Shown here piece by piece: positions 43,271-50,900 of a stretch of DNA of 64,000 nt. The notes beneath the pieces are model-generated. The model had not been told where the DNA came from. It saw only the letters and a list, made by a program, of their open reading frames with translations, and did not search any database. Position 1 is the stretch's first letter. Each line of letters starts with the position of its first letter. The position numbers and the translations under genes were made by a program. The stretch is from positions 1-64,000 of the forward strand of contig CAYWRO010000003.1 of NCBI GenBank assembly GCA_964460345.1, written 5' to 3'. Source of the stretch: CAYWRO01 sp964460345. GTDB taxonomy: Bacteria; Planctomycetota; Phycisphaerae; Phycisphaerales; UBA1924.

Positions 43271-43714
43271 TCAGGCTTCAAGGCTCAACAGAAAGTTCTC
43301 GAGCAGTACGGCCGCCGCGAGCGCGTCGCGCCGCGCCTTCTTCTGGCCATGGGTGAGGCCGCTGCGCGCCATCTTGTTGTCTGCCGCGGCGGTGGTGAGG
43401 CGTTCATCATGCAGGTGGACGATGCGTCCGGTGGTCGTTGCGAGCTGCGTTGCGAAGTCGCGGGCGATCTTCGCACGCGGGCCCTCGGTGCCGTCCATGT
43501 TGAGTGGAAGGCCGACGACAAGCTCGCCGCGCGATGTCCCGGGCTCGCCCAGATGTTCAACGACCACGCGGGCTAGATCGCGCAGCAAAGCGCGGCCTTC
43601 CTCCCGATTGCGAGGGATCTCGATCACCGCAAGGGGAGACGCGATACCCGTTTCGGTGTCCCCGATGGCCAGGCCGGTCCGCTTGTCACCGAGATCGATT
43701 GCAAGATACCGCAT
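43271..43714 (-). CDS. ruvX: Holliday junction resolvase-like protein (YqgF/RuvX)
   Basis: 147 residues. The start YLAIDLGDKRTGLAIGD, the core LVVGLPLNMDGTEGPRA, HLHDERLTTAAAD and the end KKARRDALAAAVLLENFL are the RuvX/YqgF RNase H-like fold with acidic metal ligands. The family processes 16S rRNA 5' ends and has been linked to recombination. The length is normal. The spacer to the divergent lipoprotein gene is only 34 bp and holds a perfect palindrome. Confidence 0.95.
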   Translation of the reverse strand: MRYLAIDLGDKRTGLAIGDTETGIASPLAVIEIPRNREEGRALLRDLARVVVEHLGEPGTSRGELVVGLPLNMDGTEGPRAKIARDFATQLATTTGRIVHLHDERLTTAAADNKMARSGLTHGQKKARRDALAAAVLLENFLLSLEA

Positions 43715-43722
43715 CGCGCGCC

Positions 43723-43745
43723 GAATCGTAGTGACTCTACGATTC
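43723..43745. promoter_or_regulatory. Perfect 9-bp inverted repeat in the ruvX/lipoprotein spacer
   Basis: Arms GAATCGTAG and CTACGATTC are separated by TGACT. The element fills most of the 34-bp gap between the divergent starts at 43714 and 43749, ending 3 bp before the lipoprotein ATG. It is a strong candidate operator that could control both genes, or a 5' mRNA hairpin for either transcript. With such a short gap the two promoters must overlap each other or lie within the opposite coding regions. Confidence 0.5.
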
Positions 43746-43748
43746 TTT

Positions 43749-44663
43749 ATGGAGCGCCTGTGGCGAAGGGTTGTGCTGCTGGTCTACGCCGCCGCCATGG
43801 CAGTGATGCTCGCCAGTTGCGAGCGAGCGTCGCCATCGGGCGATGCCGGCCGCGATGAAGGGCCGCGCGTGGTCGCCATGTCGCCGGCCCTGGCCGTCAT
43901 GCTCCGTGACCTCGGCATGGCCGACACCCTCGTCGGACGTCATGGCTTCGACGCGTGGACCGATCAGCAGGTCCCTGTCTGCGGTGACCAGGCGGGGGTC
44001 AACGTCGAGGTGTTGCTGGCCGTGCAGCCCACGCACGTGCTCTTTCAGGGGGAGGCGCCCGCTGAGGTCGTGCGCCTGGGCGAGCGCTACGGCTGGACGG
44101 TGCGCTCCTGGCCGCTGCTAACGCTGGATGAGGTCCGTGCGTGTCTGGCCGACGTCGCTGATCTCTTTGAGCAGCGCATCGATCCCGGCCGCGGCGAGGA
44201 ACTGCTCGAGGCGTTCGATCGGGCCATGGCGCCGGGCGTCCCCGGAGGCGCGGACGAACCCGGCGTGGCGCAGCCGCGCGTGCTCCTGCTGCTCGCCGTG
44301 GACCCGCCGGCGGCCCTCGGGCCGGGTTCATTTCACCACCAGATGCTCGAGCGCATCGGAGGAAGGCCGGCGATCGACCAGGGCAGCCCCTACATGACCC
44401 TCAGCGCCGAGGACGTTCTGCGGATCGATGCCGATGCGATCATCCTTTTCCGCCCAACTGAATCGACCGGCACGGCCGCGGCGGGGCGGGGGGGCATTGA
44501 GGCGCTTGGGCCGCTCGGCCGGCTCGAACTGGCGGCGGTCCGCTCCGGCCGCGTTGCGGTGATCGATGATCCGCTGGGGTTTGTCCCAGGATCCAACCTG
44601 ATCGGCCTGGCTGAGCAGATGAAGATGCTGTTGAGGCAATGGGTCGGGGCCGGAGGATCCTGA
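43749..44663 (+). CDS. Solute-binding lipoprotein (cluster A-type, BtuF-like)
   Basis: 304 residues from ATG 43749; the frame is open upstream only as antisense of ruvX. A signal peptide ends in the lipobox VMLASC (Cys near residue 24). The mature protein has the helical-backbone binding-protein pattern RVVAMSPALAVMLRDLGMADTLVG, HVLFQGEAPAEVVRLGERYGW, AEDVLRIDADAIILFRPTES and VAVIDDPLGFVPGSNLIGLAEQ. This is the fold of vitamin B12/siderophore-type binding proteins of ABC importers. No permease or ATPase gene is next to it. It lies upstream of the glutamine amidotransferase gene by 56 bp, so a metabolic link is possible but weak. Confidence 0.8.
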   Translation: MERLWRRVVLLVYAAAMAVMLASCERASPSGDAGRDEGPRVVAMSPALAVMLRDLGMADTLVGRHGFDAWTDQQVPVCGDQAGVNVEVLLAVQPTHVLFQGEAPAEVVRLGERYGWTVRSWPLLTLDEVRACLADVADLFEQRIDPGRGEELLEAFDRAMAPGVPGGADEPGVAQPRVLLLLAVDPPAALGPGSFHHQMLERIGGRPAIDQGSPYMTLSAEDVLRIDADAIILFRPTESTGTAAAGRGGIEALGPLGRLELAAVRSGRVAVIDDPLGFVPGSNLIGLAEQMKMLLRQWVGAGGS

Positions 44664-44719
44664 CCCTCCATCCATCTTGGGCGGGGCTAAGCGGATGAAG
44701 CCGTCGCGTACGATGAACC

Positions 44720-45445
44720 GTGATTCTGATCATCGACAACTACGACTCATTCACGTGGAATCTGGTCCATCGCCTTGGCGAATTGGACCCGGGGCTCCAG
44801 ATTCGCGTCGAGCGGAATGATCAGATCACGGCGGAGCAGGTGGAGGCACTCGCGCCGGAGCGAATCATCATCTCCCCGGGGCCGTGCGGGCCGCGGGAGG
44901 CCGGCAACTCGCCGGAGATCATCGAACGGCTGGCGGGGCGGGTCCCGATTCTGGGGGTTTGCCTGGGCCACCAATGCATCGGCGATGTTTTCGGGATGCG
45001 CATCGAGCGGCATCCGCAGCCTGTGCATGGCAAGACGAGCCAGATCCATCACGACGGCCGGGGGATCTTCGCCGGAGTTCCAAACCCATTCACAGCAACG
45101 CGTTACCACTCATTGGTCGTCGCGCCGGACTCGGTTCCTCCGAGCGGCTGGGCGGTCTCGGCCTGGTCCGAGGAACTGGATGAACGCGGCACGTCTCGCC
45201 GCGTGATCCAGGGCCTCCGACGCGTTTGGGAGAGCGCGGATGCGCCTGCCGGTGGCGAGCCGCCGGACGCGGGCGGTCGTGCGCCGCTGGAAGGCGTCCA
45301 GTTTCATCCTGAAAGCTTTTTGACGGAGGCGGGACCGAAGTTGCTGGCCAATTTCATCGCGCTGCCTGTTCACGGAGTGGACATGCGCCGCTCGCCCGGA
45401 GAGGGCGGCAGCGGCGAATCGGTAACGTATCGCCTTCTGAGTTGA
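44720..45445 (+). CDS. trpG: Glutamine amidotransferase of anthranilate/aminodeoxychorismate synthase
   Basis: 241 residues starting with GTG 44720. LIIDNYDSFTWNLVHRLGEL, ISPGPCGPREAG, the nucleophile loop ILGVCLGHQCIGDVFG (catalytic Cys), and VQFHPESFLTEAG (His and Glu) define the TrpG/PabA class I glutaminase. It supplies ammonia to TrpE or PabB. The protein is longer than the usual 190-200 residues; the excess is a segment around residues 155-190 (RRVIQGLRRVWESADAPAGG) and a C-terminal tail. No trpE or pabB neighbour is in the window, so TrpG and PabA cannot be separated. Confidence 0.9.
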   Translation: MILIIDNYDSFTWNLVHRLGELDPGLQIRVERNDQITAEQVEALAPERIIISPGPCGPREAGNSPEIIERLAGRVPILGVCLGHQCIGDVFGMRIERHPQPVHGKTSQIHHDGRGIFAGVPNPFTATRYHSLVVAPDSVPPSGWAVSAWSEELDERGTSRRVIQGLRRVWESADAPAGGEPPDAGGRAPLEGVQFHPESFLTEAGPKLLANFIALPVHGVDMRRSPGEGGSGESVTYRLLS

Positions 45446-45531
45446 GCCTCTGCATACCTGTAAGGTGTTGCTGCTCAGCGTGTTGCGCATAGCGCGGCAC
45501 GTCGAACTATTGCGTTGCGCCTGGTGTTGTG

Positions 45532-45560
45532 TTGAAAGCGACTCGAAACTAGGGTAAACC
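45532..45560 (+). promoter_or_regulatory. Putative sigma-70-like promoter of the tps operon
   Basis: TTGAAA at 45532-45537 and TAAACC at 45555-45560 are spaced by exactly 17 bp. The -35 hexamer is close to consensus; the -10 matches only in part. It would give a leader of about 310 nt. The palindrome at 45547-45566 covers the -10 element, which is typical of repressor control. Confidence 0.4.
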
Positions 45561-45580
45561 CTAGTTGTGTCAAACTAGGG
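45547..45580. promoter_or_regulatory. AACTAGGG operator-like palindrome plus third half-site
   Basis: AACTAGGGT (45547-45555) and ACCCTAGTT (45558-45566) form a perfect palindrome with an AA centre. A third direct copy, AACTAGGG, sits at 45573-45580. The pattern of a palindrome plus an extra half-site is typical of a dimeric regulator with a second lower-affinity site. No T-run follows, so it is not an ordinary terminator for the trpG-like gene. Confidence 0.55.
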
Positions 45581-45874
45581 GGGCCTGAGACGGCGCATGT
45601 CGGCCGCGTAGATTGGGTGGTGGTTATCATGGTTTTCGCCGCCGGCGGTGCGCGGCGGCTGCGGCAAGTTACAGGTTTTGATGGAGCTTCCTGTCACGCT
45701 GATTTGTGGGCGCATGCCGGGCGCGGACCGGGATCGCGGTAGCTGTTGTTCCGCGACGGCTGGTGTTTTAAGGAGGTTGCTGGCTCATCCAGCGTGAAGT
45801 GACGCCTTTACAGGGGGGGGCAATGTCAATCTTTTCGCCGCTGTTCCTCTGCCCCGCTTCGTTCTGGAGAACGC

Positions 45875-47875
45875 ATGGACCTGAAGAGTTGCAAGACGAT
45901 CCGGCTGCTGGCCTTGATGGGCCTTGGGTGGAGTTGTGCGTTCGGACAGGATGAAGCGTTGGATGCCGCGCAGCCGGACCCGGATGCACAAGCGGTTCCG
46001 GTCGAGGCGGACCAGCCCGTGCTTGCGGAAGCGACCGCCTACGACGGGCCGAGCTACCTGATCAGCCAGTTCGTGCCGGTGTATCGCTTTGAGCATCCGG
46101 ATCAGCCGTCTCTGACGGAGATCCTCGATACGACGGTGACGCTGGGCGTCACCTCAGATGGGTACATCGAGCCGCGGCCGGGCATTCTGACCGAAGACGT
46201 CCACCTCGGTTCGCTGGGAGGCGAGCCGCGCCTGTTTTACGCCAGCGCCGTCGGCGCGGTCGCGCGGGCCATTCTGGCCGAGTACACCGAGCGGGGCCTC
46301 ATGGCCGTCGTGGTCCGCCCGCATCCGGATGACATTTACCTGCCGGACGATCCGGAAGACCCGAGCTGGGGCCAGGACCGTCGACCCGAAGGCGAGAATG
46401 CGCTGCAGATGCAGATCAGCATCGGCACGGTCTCCGAGGTTCGCACGCTCGGGTTTGGGGAGCGCCTGGGCGACGCCGAAGGCGGGTGGATCAACCACAA
46501 GGTGCACGATCGCATCCTGGAGCACAGCCCCGTGCAGCCGCCCGCGGGCGAGACCCGCGAGAGCCGTGACCTGCTCAACCGGCGACTGCTCGACCGCTAT
46601 GTGTACCGGCTGAACCGCCATCCCGGCCGACGCGTGGACGTGGCCGTGACCGGCGGGCTTGAGGTCGGCGATGTCGCGGTTGACTACCTGGTGAACGAGA
46701 ACAAGCCGTGGACGGTGTACTTCCAGATTTCGAATACCGGCACGGAGCAGACCTCTGAGTGGCGGCAGCGCTTCGGCTTCATCCACAACCAGCTCTTCAA
46801 CAACGACGACATCCTCACGCTGGACTACGTGACAGCCAACTTCGACGAGGCGAACGCGGTGATCGGCTCCTACGAAGCGCCGCTGGCTGGGGACTGGCTC
46901 CGCTGGCGCGTCTTCGGCAACTGGAACGAGTTCACCGCCTCAGACGTCGGCGGCACTGAAGACTTCACCGGTGAGGGATGGCAGGCGGGGGCGGAGCTCA
47001 TTGCGATCGCGTACCAGTACAACGAGCTGTTCATCGATCTCTTCGGCGGCGCCCGCTGGGAGAACACGGAGATCTCCAACGAGGGGCTCGGCACGACCGG
47101 CGAGAGCGACTTCTTCATCCCCTTCGGCGGCATCCGCCTGGAGCGCTACACCGAGACGCAGCGCACCTTTGCGTCCGTCCAGCTCGAAGGGAACCTCCCT
47201 GATGTGGCCGACACCAACGAGGACGAACTCGAACTGCTCGGCCGCCTGGCGACGGATGAAGAGTGGCTCGTCCTGAAGTACGAAGCCAGTCACTCCTTCT
47301 TCCTGGAGCCGCTGCTGATGGGCGCGGCGTGGGAAGACCCCCTGAACAGCCCGACCATGGCCCACGAGATCTACGCCGCGGTCCGCGGCCAGTGGGTTGT
47401 GGATGATGCACGCCTTGTGCCGACGGCCGAGCAGGTAGCGGGCGGTTTCTTCACGGTCCGCGGCTATCCCGAGTCGGTGGTGGCCGGTGACGATGTCATC
47501 ATCGGCAACCTGGAGTATCGCTTCCACCTGCCGCGGGCGCTTGGTGTGGCCGAGCCCGGCACGCTTTTCGGAAACCAGAACACGCTGCTGGGTGACACCT
47601 TCCGGTGGCATCCGGATCAGCCGTATGGCCAGCCGGACTGGGACCTGATTCTTCGAGGGTTCCTCGACGTCGGCCGCGTCGTCAACAACGACCGTCAGAC
47701 GTTTGAGGACGATGCGACGCTGGTTGGCGTCGGCGGCGGTCTTGAGTTCGTTTTCCGGCGCAACCTGACGGTGCGCGCGGATGTGGGCTTTGCCCTCGAA
47801 GAGGTGGAGACGCCGGACAACGACGTCAACAGCGGTGATGCGGAGTTCCACTTCGCGGCGACGATTCTGTTTTGA
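45875..47875 (+). CDS. TpsB/ShlB-type outer-membrane transporter (two-partner secretion)
   Basis: 666 residues. A signal peptide (LLALMGLGWSCAFG) and an acidic linker precede a POTRA-containing periplasmic region (residues about 85-250: SYLISQFVPVYRFEH, AILAEYTERGLMAVVVRP, LLDRYVYRLNRHPGRRVDVAV). An Omp85-type beta barrel follows. The key lid-loop motif VRGY is present in FFTVRGYPESVVAGDD near residue 527, and the protein ends in Phe (FHFAATILF), as outer-membrane barrels do. It would thread the TpsA-like protein encoded next to it across the outer membrane. GGAG about 5 nt upstream supports ATG 45875. The gene is preceded by a candidate operator and followed by a G-quadruplex motif. Confidence 0.88.
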   Translation: MDLKSCKTIRLLALMGLGWSCAFGQDEALDAAQPDPDAQAVPVEADQPVLAEATAYDGPSYLISQFVPVYRFEHPDQPSLTEILDTTVTLGVTSDGYIEPRPGILTEDVHLGSLGGEPRLFYASAVGAVARAILAEYTERGLMAVVVRPHPDDIYLPDDPEDPSWGQDRRPEGENALQMQISIGTVSEVRTLGFGERLGDAEGGWINHKVHDRILEHSPVQPPAGETRESRDLLNRRLLDRYVYRLNRHPGRRVDVAVTGGLEVGDVAVDYLVNENKPWTVYFQISNTGTEQTSEWRQRFGFIHNQLFNNDDILTLDYVTANFDEANAVIGSYEAPLAGDWLRWRVFGNWNEFTASDVGGTEDFTGEGWQAGAELIAIAYQYNELFIDLFGGARWENTEISNEGLGTTGESDFFIPFGGIRLERYTETQRTFASVQLEGNLPDVADTNEDELELLGRLATDEEWLVLKYEASHSFFLEPLLMGAAWEDPLNSPTMAHEIYAAVRGQWVVDDARLVPTAEQVAGGFFTVRGYPESVVAGDDVIIGNLEYRFHLPRALGVAEPGTLFGNQNTLLGDTFRWHPDQPYGQPDWDLILRGFLDVGRVVNNDRQTFEDDATLVGVGGGLEFVFRRNLTVRADVGFALEEVETPDNDVNSGDAEFHFAATILF

Positions 47876-47884
47876 GTGCCCAGC

Positions 47885-47906
47885 GGGGAGGGTGGGGGGG
47901 TGGGGG
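47885..47906 (+). other. Strong G-quadruplex motif between tpsB and tpsA
   Basis: Four G-runs of 4, 3, 7 and 5 bases are separated by single-base loops (A, T, T) on the coding strand, 9 bp after the tpsB stop. Single-base loops are predicted to give very stable parallel quadruplexes in both DNA and RNA. It could pause RNA polymerase, protect the 3' end of tpsB mRNA or act as a processing point. Confidence 0.6.
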
Positions 47907-47946
47907 CAGGACGGATCGGGGCGAGGGGCTGACGGTGAAGGATCTG

Positions 47947-47970
47947 CACCGCCCGAGCGGGCGGTGCCAC
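47947..47970 (+). promoter_or_regulatory. Perfect 9-bp stem-loop upstream of tpsA, ending in GTGCCAC
   Basis: Arms CACCGCCCG (47947-47955) and CGGGCGGTG (47958-47966) flank AG, and the right arm overlaps GTGCCAC. It ends 6 bp before the GGGAG ribosome-binding sequence of the giant exoprotein gene. It may stabilise the tpsA message or control its translation. A smaller element with the same ending lies at 17272-17292. Confidence 0.5.
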
Positions 47971-47983
47971 GCGGGAGCAAGCG

Positions 47984-50900
47984 ATGGTCAGCAGCGTGGA
48001 AGTGAAGCCGGTGAACGTGGGTCGGGTGGTTGGACTGAGCCTCGGAAAGTTCGCCTATGTCGGTGGCGTGCTGGGGCTGCTGGCGCTGTGCGCGCCTGCG
48101 CTGGCCGGGCCTGAGGGGGAGAACGTGGTCGCCGGCAGCGCCCAGTTTGCGCGCCAGGGCGATCTGACGGTCATCCATGCCGCCAACAACACCATCATTG
48201 ACTACGCCAGCTTCAACATCGCCCAGCATGAGACGGTGCAGTTCGTTCAGCCGGGCGCGACCGCTCGCGTCCTCAACCGCGTCTACGGCGAACTCCCGAC
48301 CCACATCGACGGAACACTTTCAGCCAACGGCATGGTCTACTTCGCCAACCCCGCCGGCATCTACTTCGGCGGGCAGGCGATCGTGAACGTCGGTGGGCTG
48401 GTCGCCGCGGCGGGCACCATCACCAACACCGACTTCCTCTCAGGCATTGATCACTTCACAAACATGAGCGGGACGGTGGAGAACCTGGGCACGATTCATG
48501 CCCAGACGGTCCACCTGGTCGGCCGCCATGTTGTCAACCGCGGCACGGTGATTTCTCCCGGCGGCCTCGTGACGATGACGGCGGGCGAGGATGTCTACCT
48601 CGGCAAGCGGGATGGGCACCTGTTCGTGCGGATCGAGGGCGGTGCGCTGGCGGGCAAGGACTCTGCCGGTGTGGAGAACACAGGAACGGTGAACGCCGCC
48701 GGCGGCAGGGCCGTGATGATGGCCGGCGACATGGCTGGCCTGGCGATCAAGCAGGCCGGCTCTGTGAAGGCGGCGGACGTTCACATCGAGGGAACGGGCA
48801 AGGGCGAGGTTCGCGTCACCGGCACGCTCGACGCTTCGGACAACTTCTTCGGCCACGGCGGTTCCGTCACGGTGACCGGCGAGCGGGTTTCGCTCGACGA
48901 TGCGCTTGTGGATGTCAGCGGCACGTTTGGCGGCGGCTCCGTGCGCATCGGCGGTGACTATCAGGGCAAGGGCGACCTTCGCGCCAGTGACCTGACCTTC
49001 GTCAGCAGCGATTCACGCATCAACGCGGACGCCACGATCAGCGGCGACGGCGGCAGCGTGATCCTCTGGAGCGACGGGTTGACGGCCTTCGGCGGCGACA
49101 TCTCGGCTCGGGGCGGCAAGGCCGGCGGCGACGGCGGGTTCGTGGAAGTTTCCGGCAAGCGACACCTGATCTATCAGGGCAAGGTCGATCTCCGCGCCGC
49201 CAAGGGCGCCTGGGGCGAACTGCTGCTCGATCCGACGAACATCATCGTCGATGATGCGAACATCGAGACCGCCGACCTGACCGCGGTCGATGAGTTCAGC
49301 GATCCCAATATCGCCGGCAACGGGTCGAACAACACGATTCTGGATGTCGATGCCATCAACAACGCGGCGGCGATGGCCAACGTCACGCTGCAGGCAACCA
49401 ACGACATCACCTTCGACGCGCCGATCTCGACGGTGAACGACAACGTTTCGATCACCGCGGTTGCGGGCAACGACATCATCGTCAACCAGACAATCACGCT
49501 CCGCGGCGGAAACATCAGCTTTACGGCCAACTCCAGCGCGGCGGGGGGCGGGCAGACCGGCAGCGGCTCGATCGACATCAATGCCGCGCTCAGCACGGCC
49601 GGTGGCGGCGTCACGGGCGGTGAGATCATTCTCCTTGTCGACGGTGGCACGGGCTCCATCAACCTGGGGGCGGATCTTTCAACTGCAGGCGGCACGGTCA
49701 CCCTCAACAACGACGCCGTCGCGCTGACCGGCAACGTTGTGATCGACACCGATCCGGCCGGCGGCACGGATGCGGCGGGCGACATCATCTTCGCCGGCAA
49801 CTCGCTCACCACCGGCGCGTTCACGCTTGCATTGAACGCCGCGGCGGACGGCGGCGGCGCCTCCGGGGGCGTGAACCTGGGCGCTGTCGACGGGGCGACA
49901 GGGCTGACCGTCTCGGGCGACAACCTCGCACTGCGCGGCGACCTCAATGTGGACGGCCCGATCGACCTGCGGAGCGGGCTGACGTCGATCACGCTCTTCG
50001 ACAACGAGCAGGTGGGACAGGCCGGCACCGGCACGCAGATCGACTCGACGGGCGGAAGCGACGCCGCGATCTCGCTGGCGAATACCAGCGGGGATTTCGA
50101 CCTGGAGATCATCGGCGACGCCGCCAGCGCCATCACGCTTGGGGTCGTCGACGTGAACTCACTCGATGTCACGGGCGGTGCGGTGTCGCTGAACGGCAAC
50201 CTCACGGCCGACACCTCGATCGACTTCTCCGGCGCGGGCGCCATCGCGCTTGGCGGCAACCGGACGATCACGGCGAATGACGCCGGCACGCCCGGATCGA
50301 TCACCTTCGGCGCCGGCAACGTGATCACAGGCGCGAACGCCCTCACGATCGACGGCGGGGCGGTGACGCTGCATCAGATCGGAAACGGGGTCGCGGACCC
50401 AACGGCGCTCGCGGTTAAGGCGACGACGCTGACGCTGCACGACAGCATCACCGTGGACGGGTCGGTCGACCTGCGCACAAACGTGGGTGCGATCACGCTG
50501 GCGGACAACGTCGCGATCAACAACACGGGCGGCACAAACGCCCCGATTTCACTGGCCAACACCACCGGCAACTTCAATCTGGAACTGACCGGTGATGCCG
50601 GCAGCGCGCTGACGCTGGGTGCGACGGATGTGAACGGGCTGGATCTGACCGGCGGTACGCTGTCGCTCAACGGCAACATCACGAGCGACACGGCGCTCAG
50701 CTTTGTCGATGTCGGCGCGATTTCCTATGCCGGCGCGACGACGATCCGGGCGGCGGATTCGGACAATGGCAACGCGTCCCAGGACATCACGTTCGACGCC
50801 GGAAACGTCATTACGGGCACCAGCCCGCTGACCATCGACGGTGACACCATCACGTTGTTCGCGGTCGGCAACGGCACGACCGATCCGAACGCCCTGGCCG

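Larger units (their letters stand above)
45446..45874. other. Regulatory spacer of 429 bp upstream of tpsB
   Basis: There is no convincing gene here. The region holds a putative -35/-10 pair (45532-45560), three copies of AACTAGGG including a perfect palindrome (45547-45580), and then a long leader of about 300 nt. The leader contains an AAGGAGG at 45771-45777 that is not followed by a usable reading frame. A G-run of eight bases near 45816 precedes the tpsB start. I looked for a cyclic-di-GMP riboswitch core and saw none. Confidence 0.5.

Noticed and set aside
43353..43748. Extended N-terminus of the solute-binding lipoprotein
   Set aside because: The upstream part of the frame is antisense of ruvX; the signal peptide and lipobox clearly begin at ATG 43749.
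45581..45874. Cyclic-di-GMP (GEMM-type) riboswitch upstream of tpsB
   Set aside because: The expected core nucleotides and tetraloop/receptor arrangement are not visible by eye. A covariance search could overturn this.
46940..48304. 454-codon minus-strand frame spanning tpsB and tpsA
   Set aside because: It crosses the intergenic G-quadruplex and both well-supported genes; no domain content.
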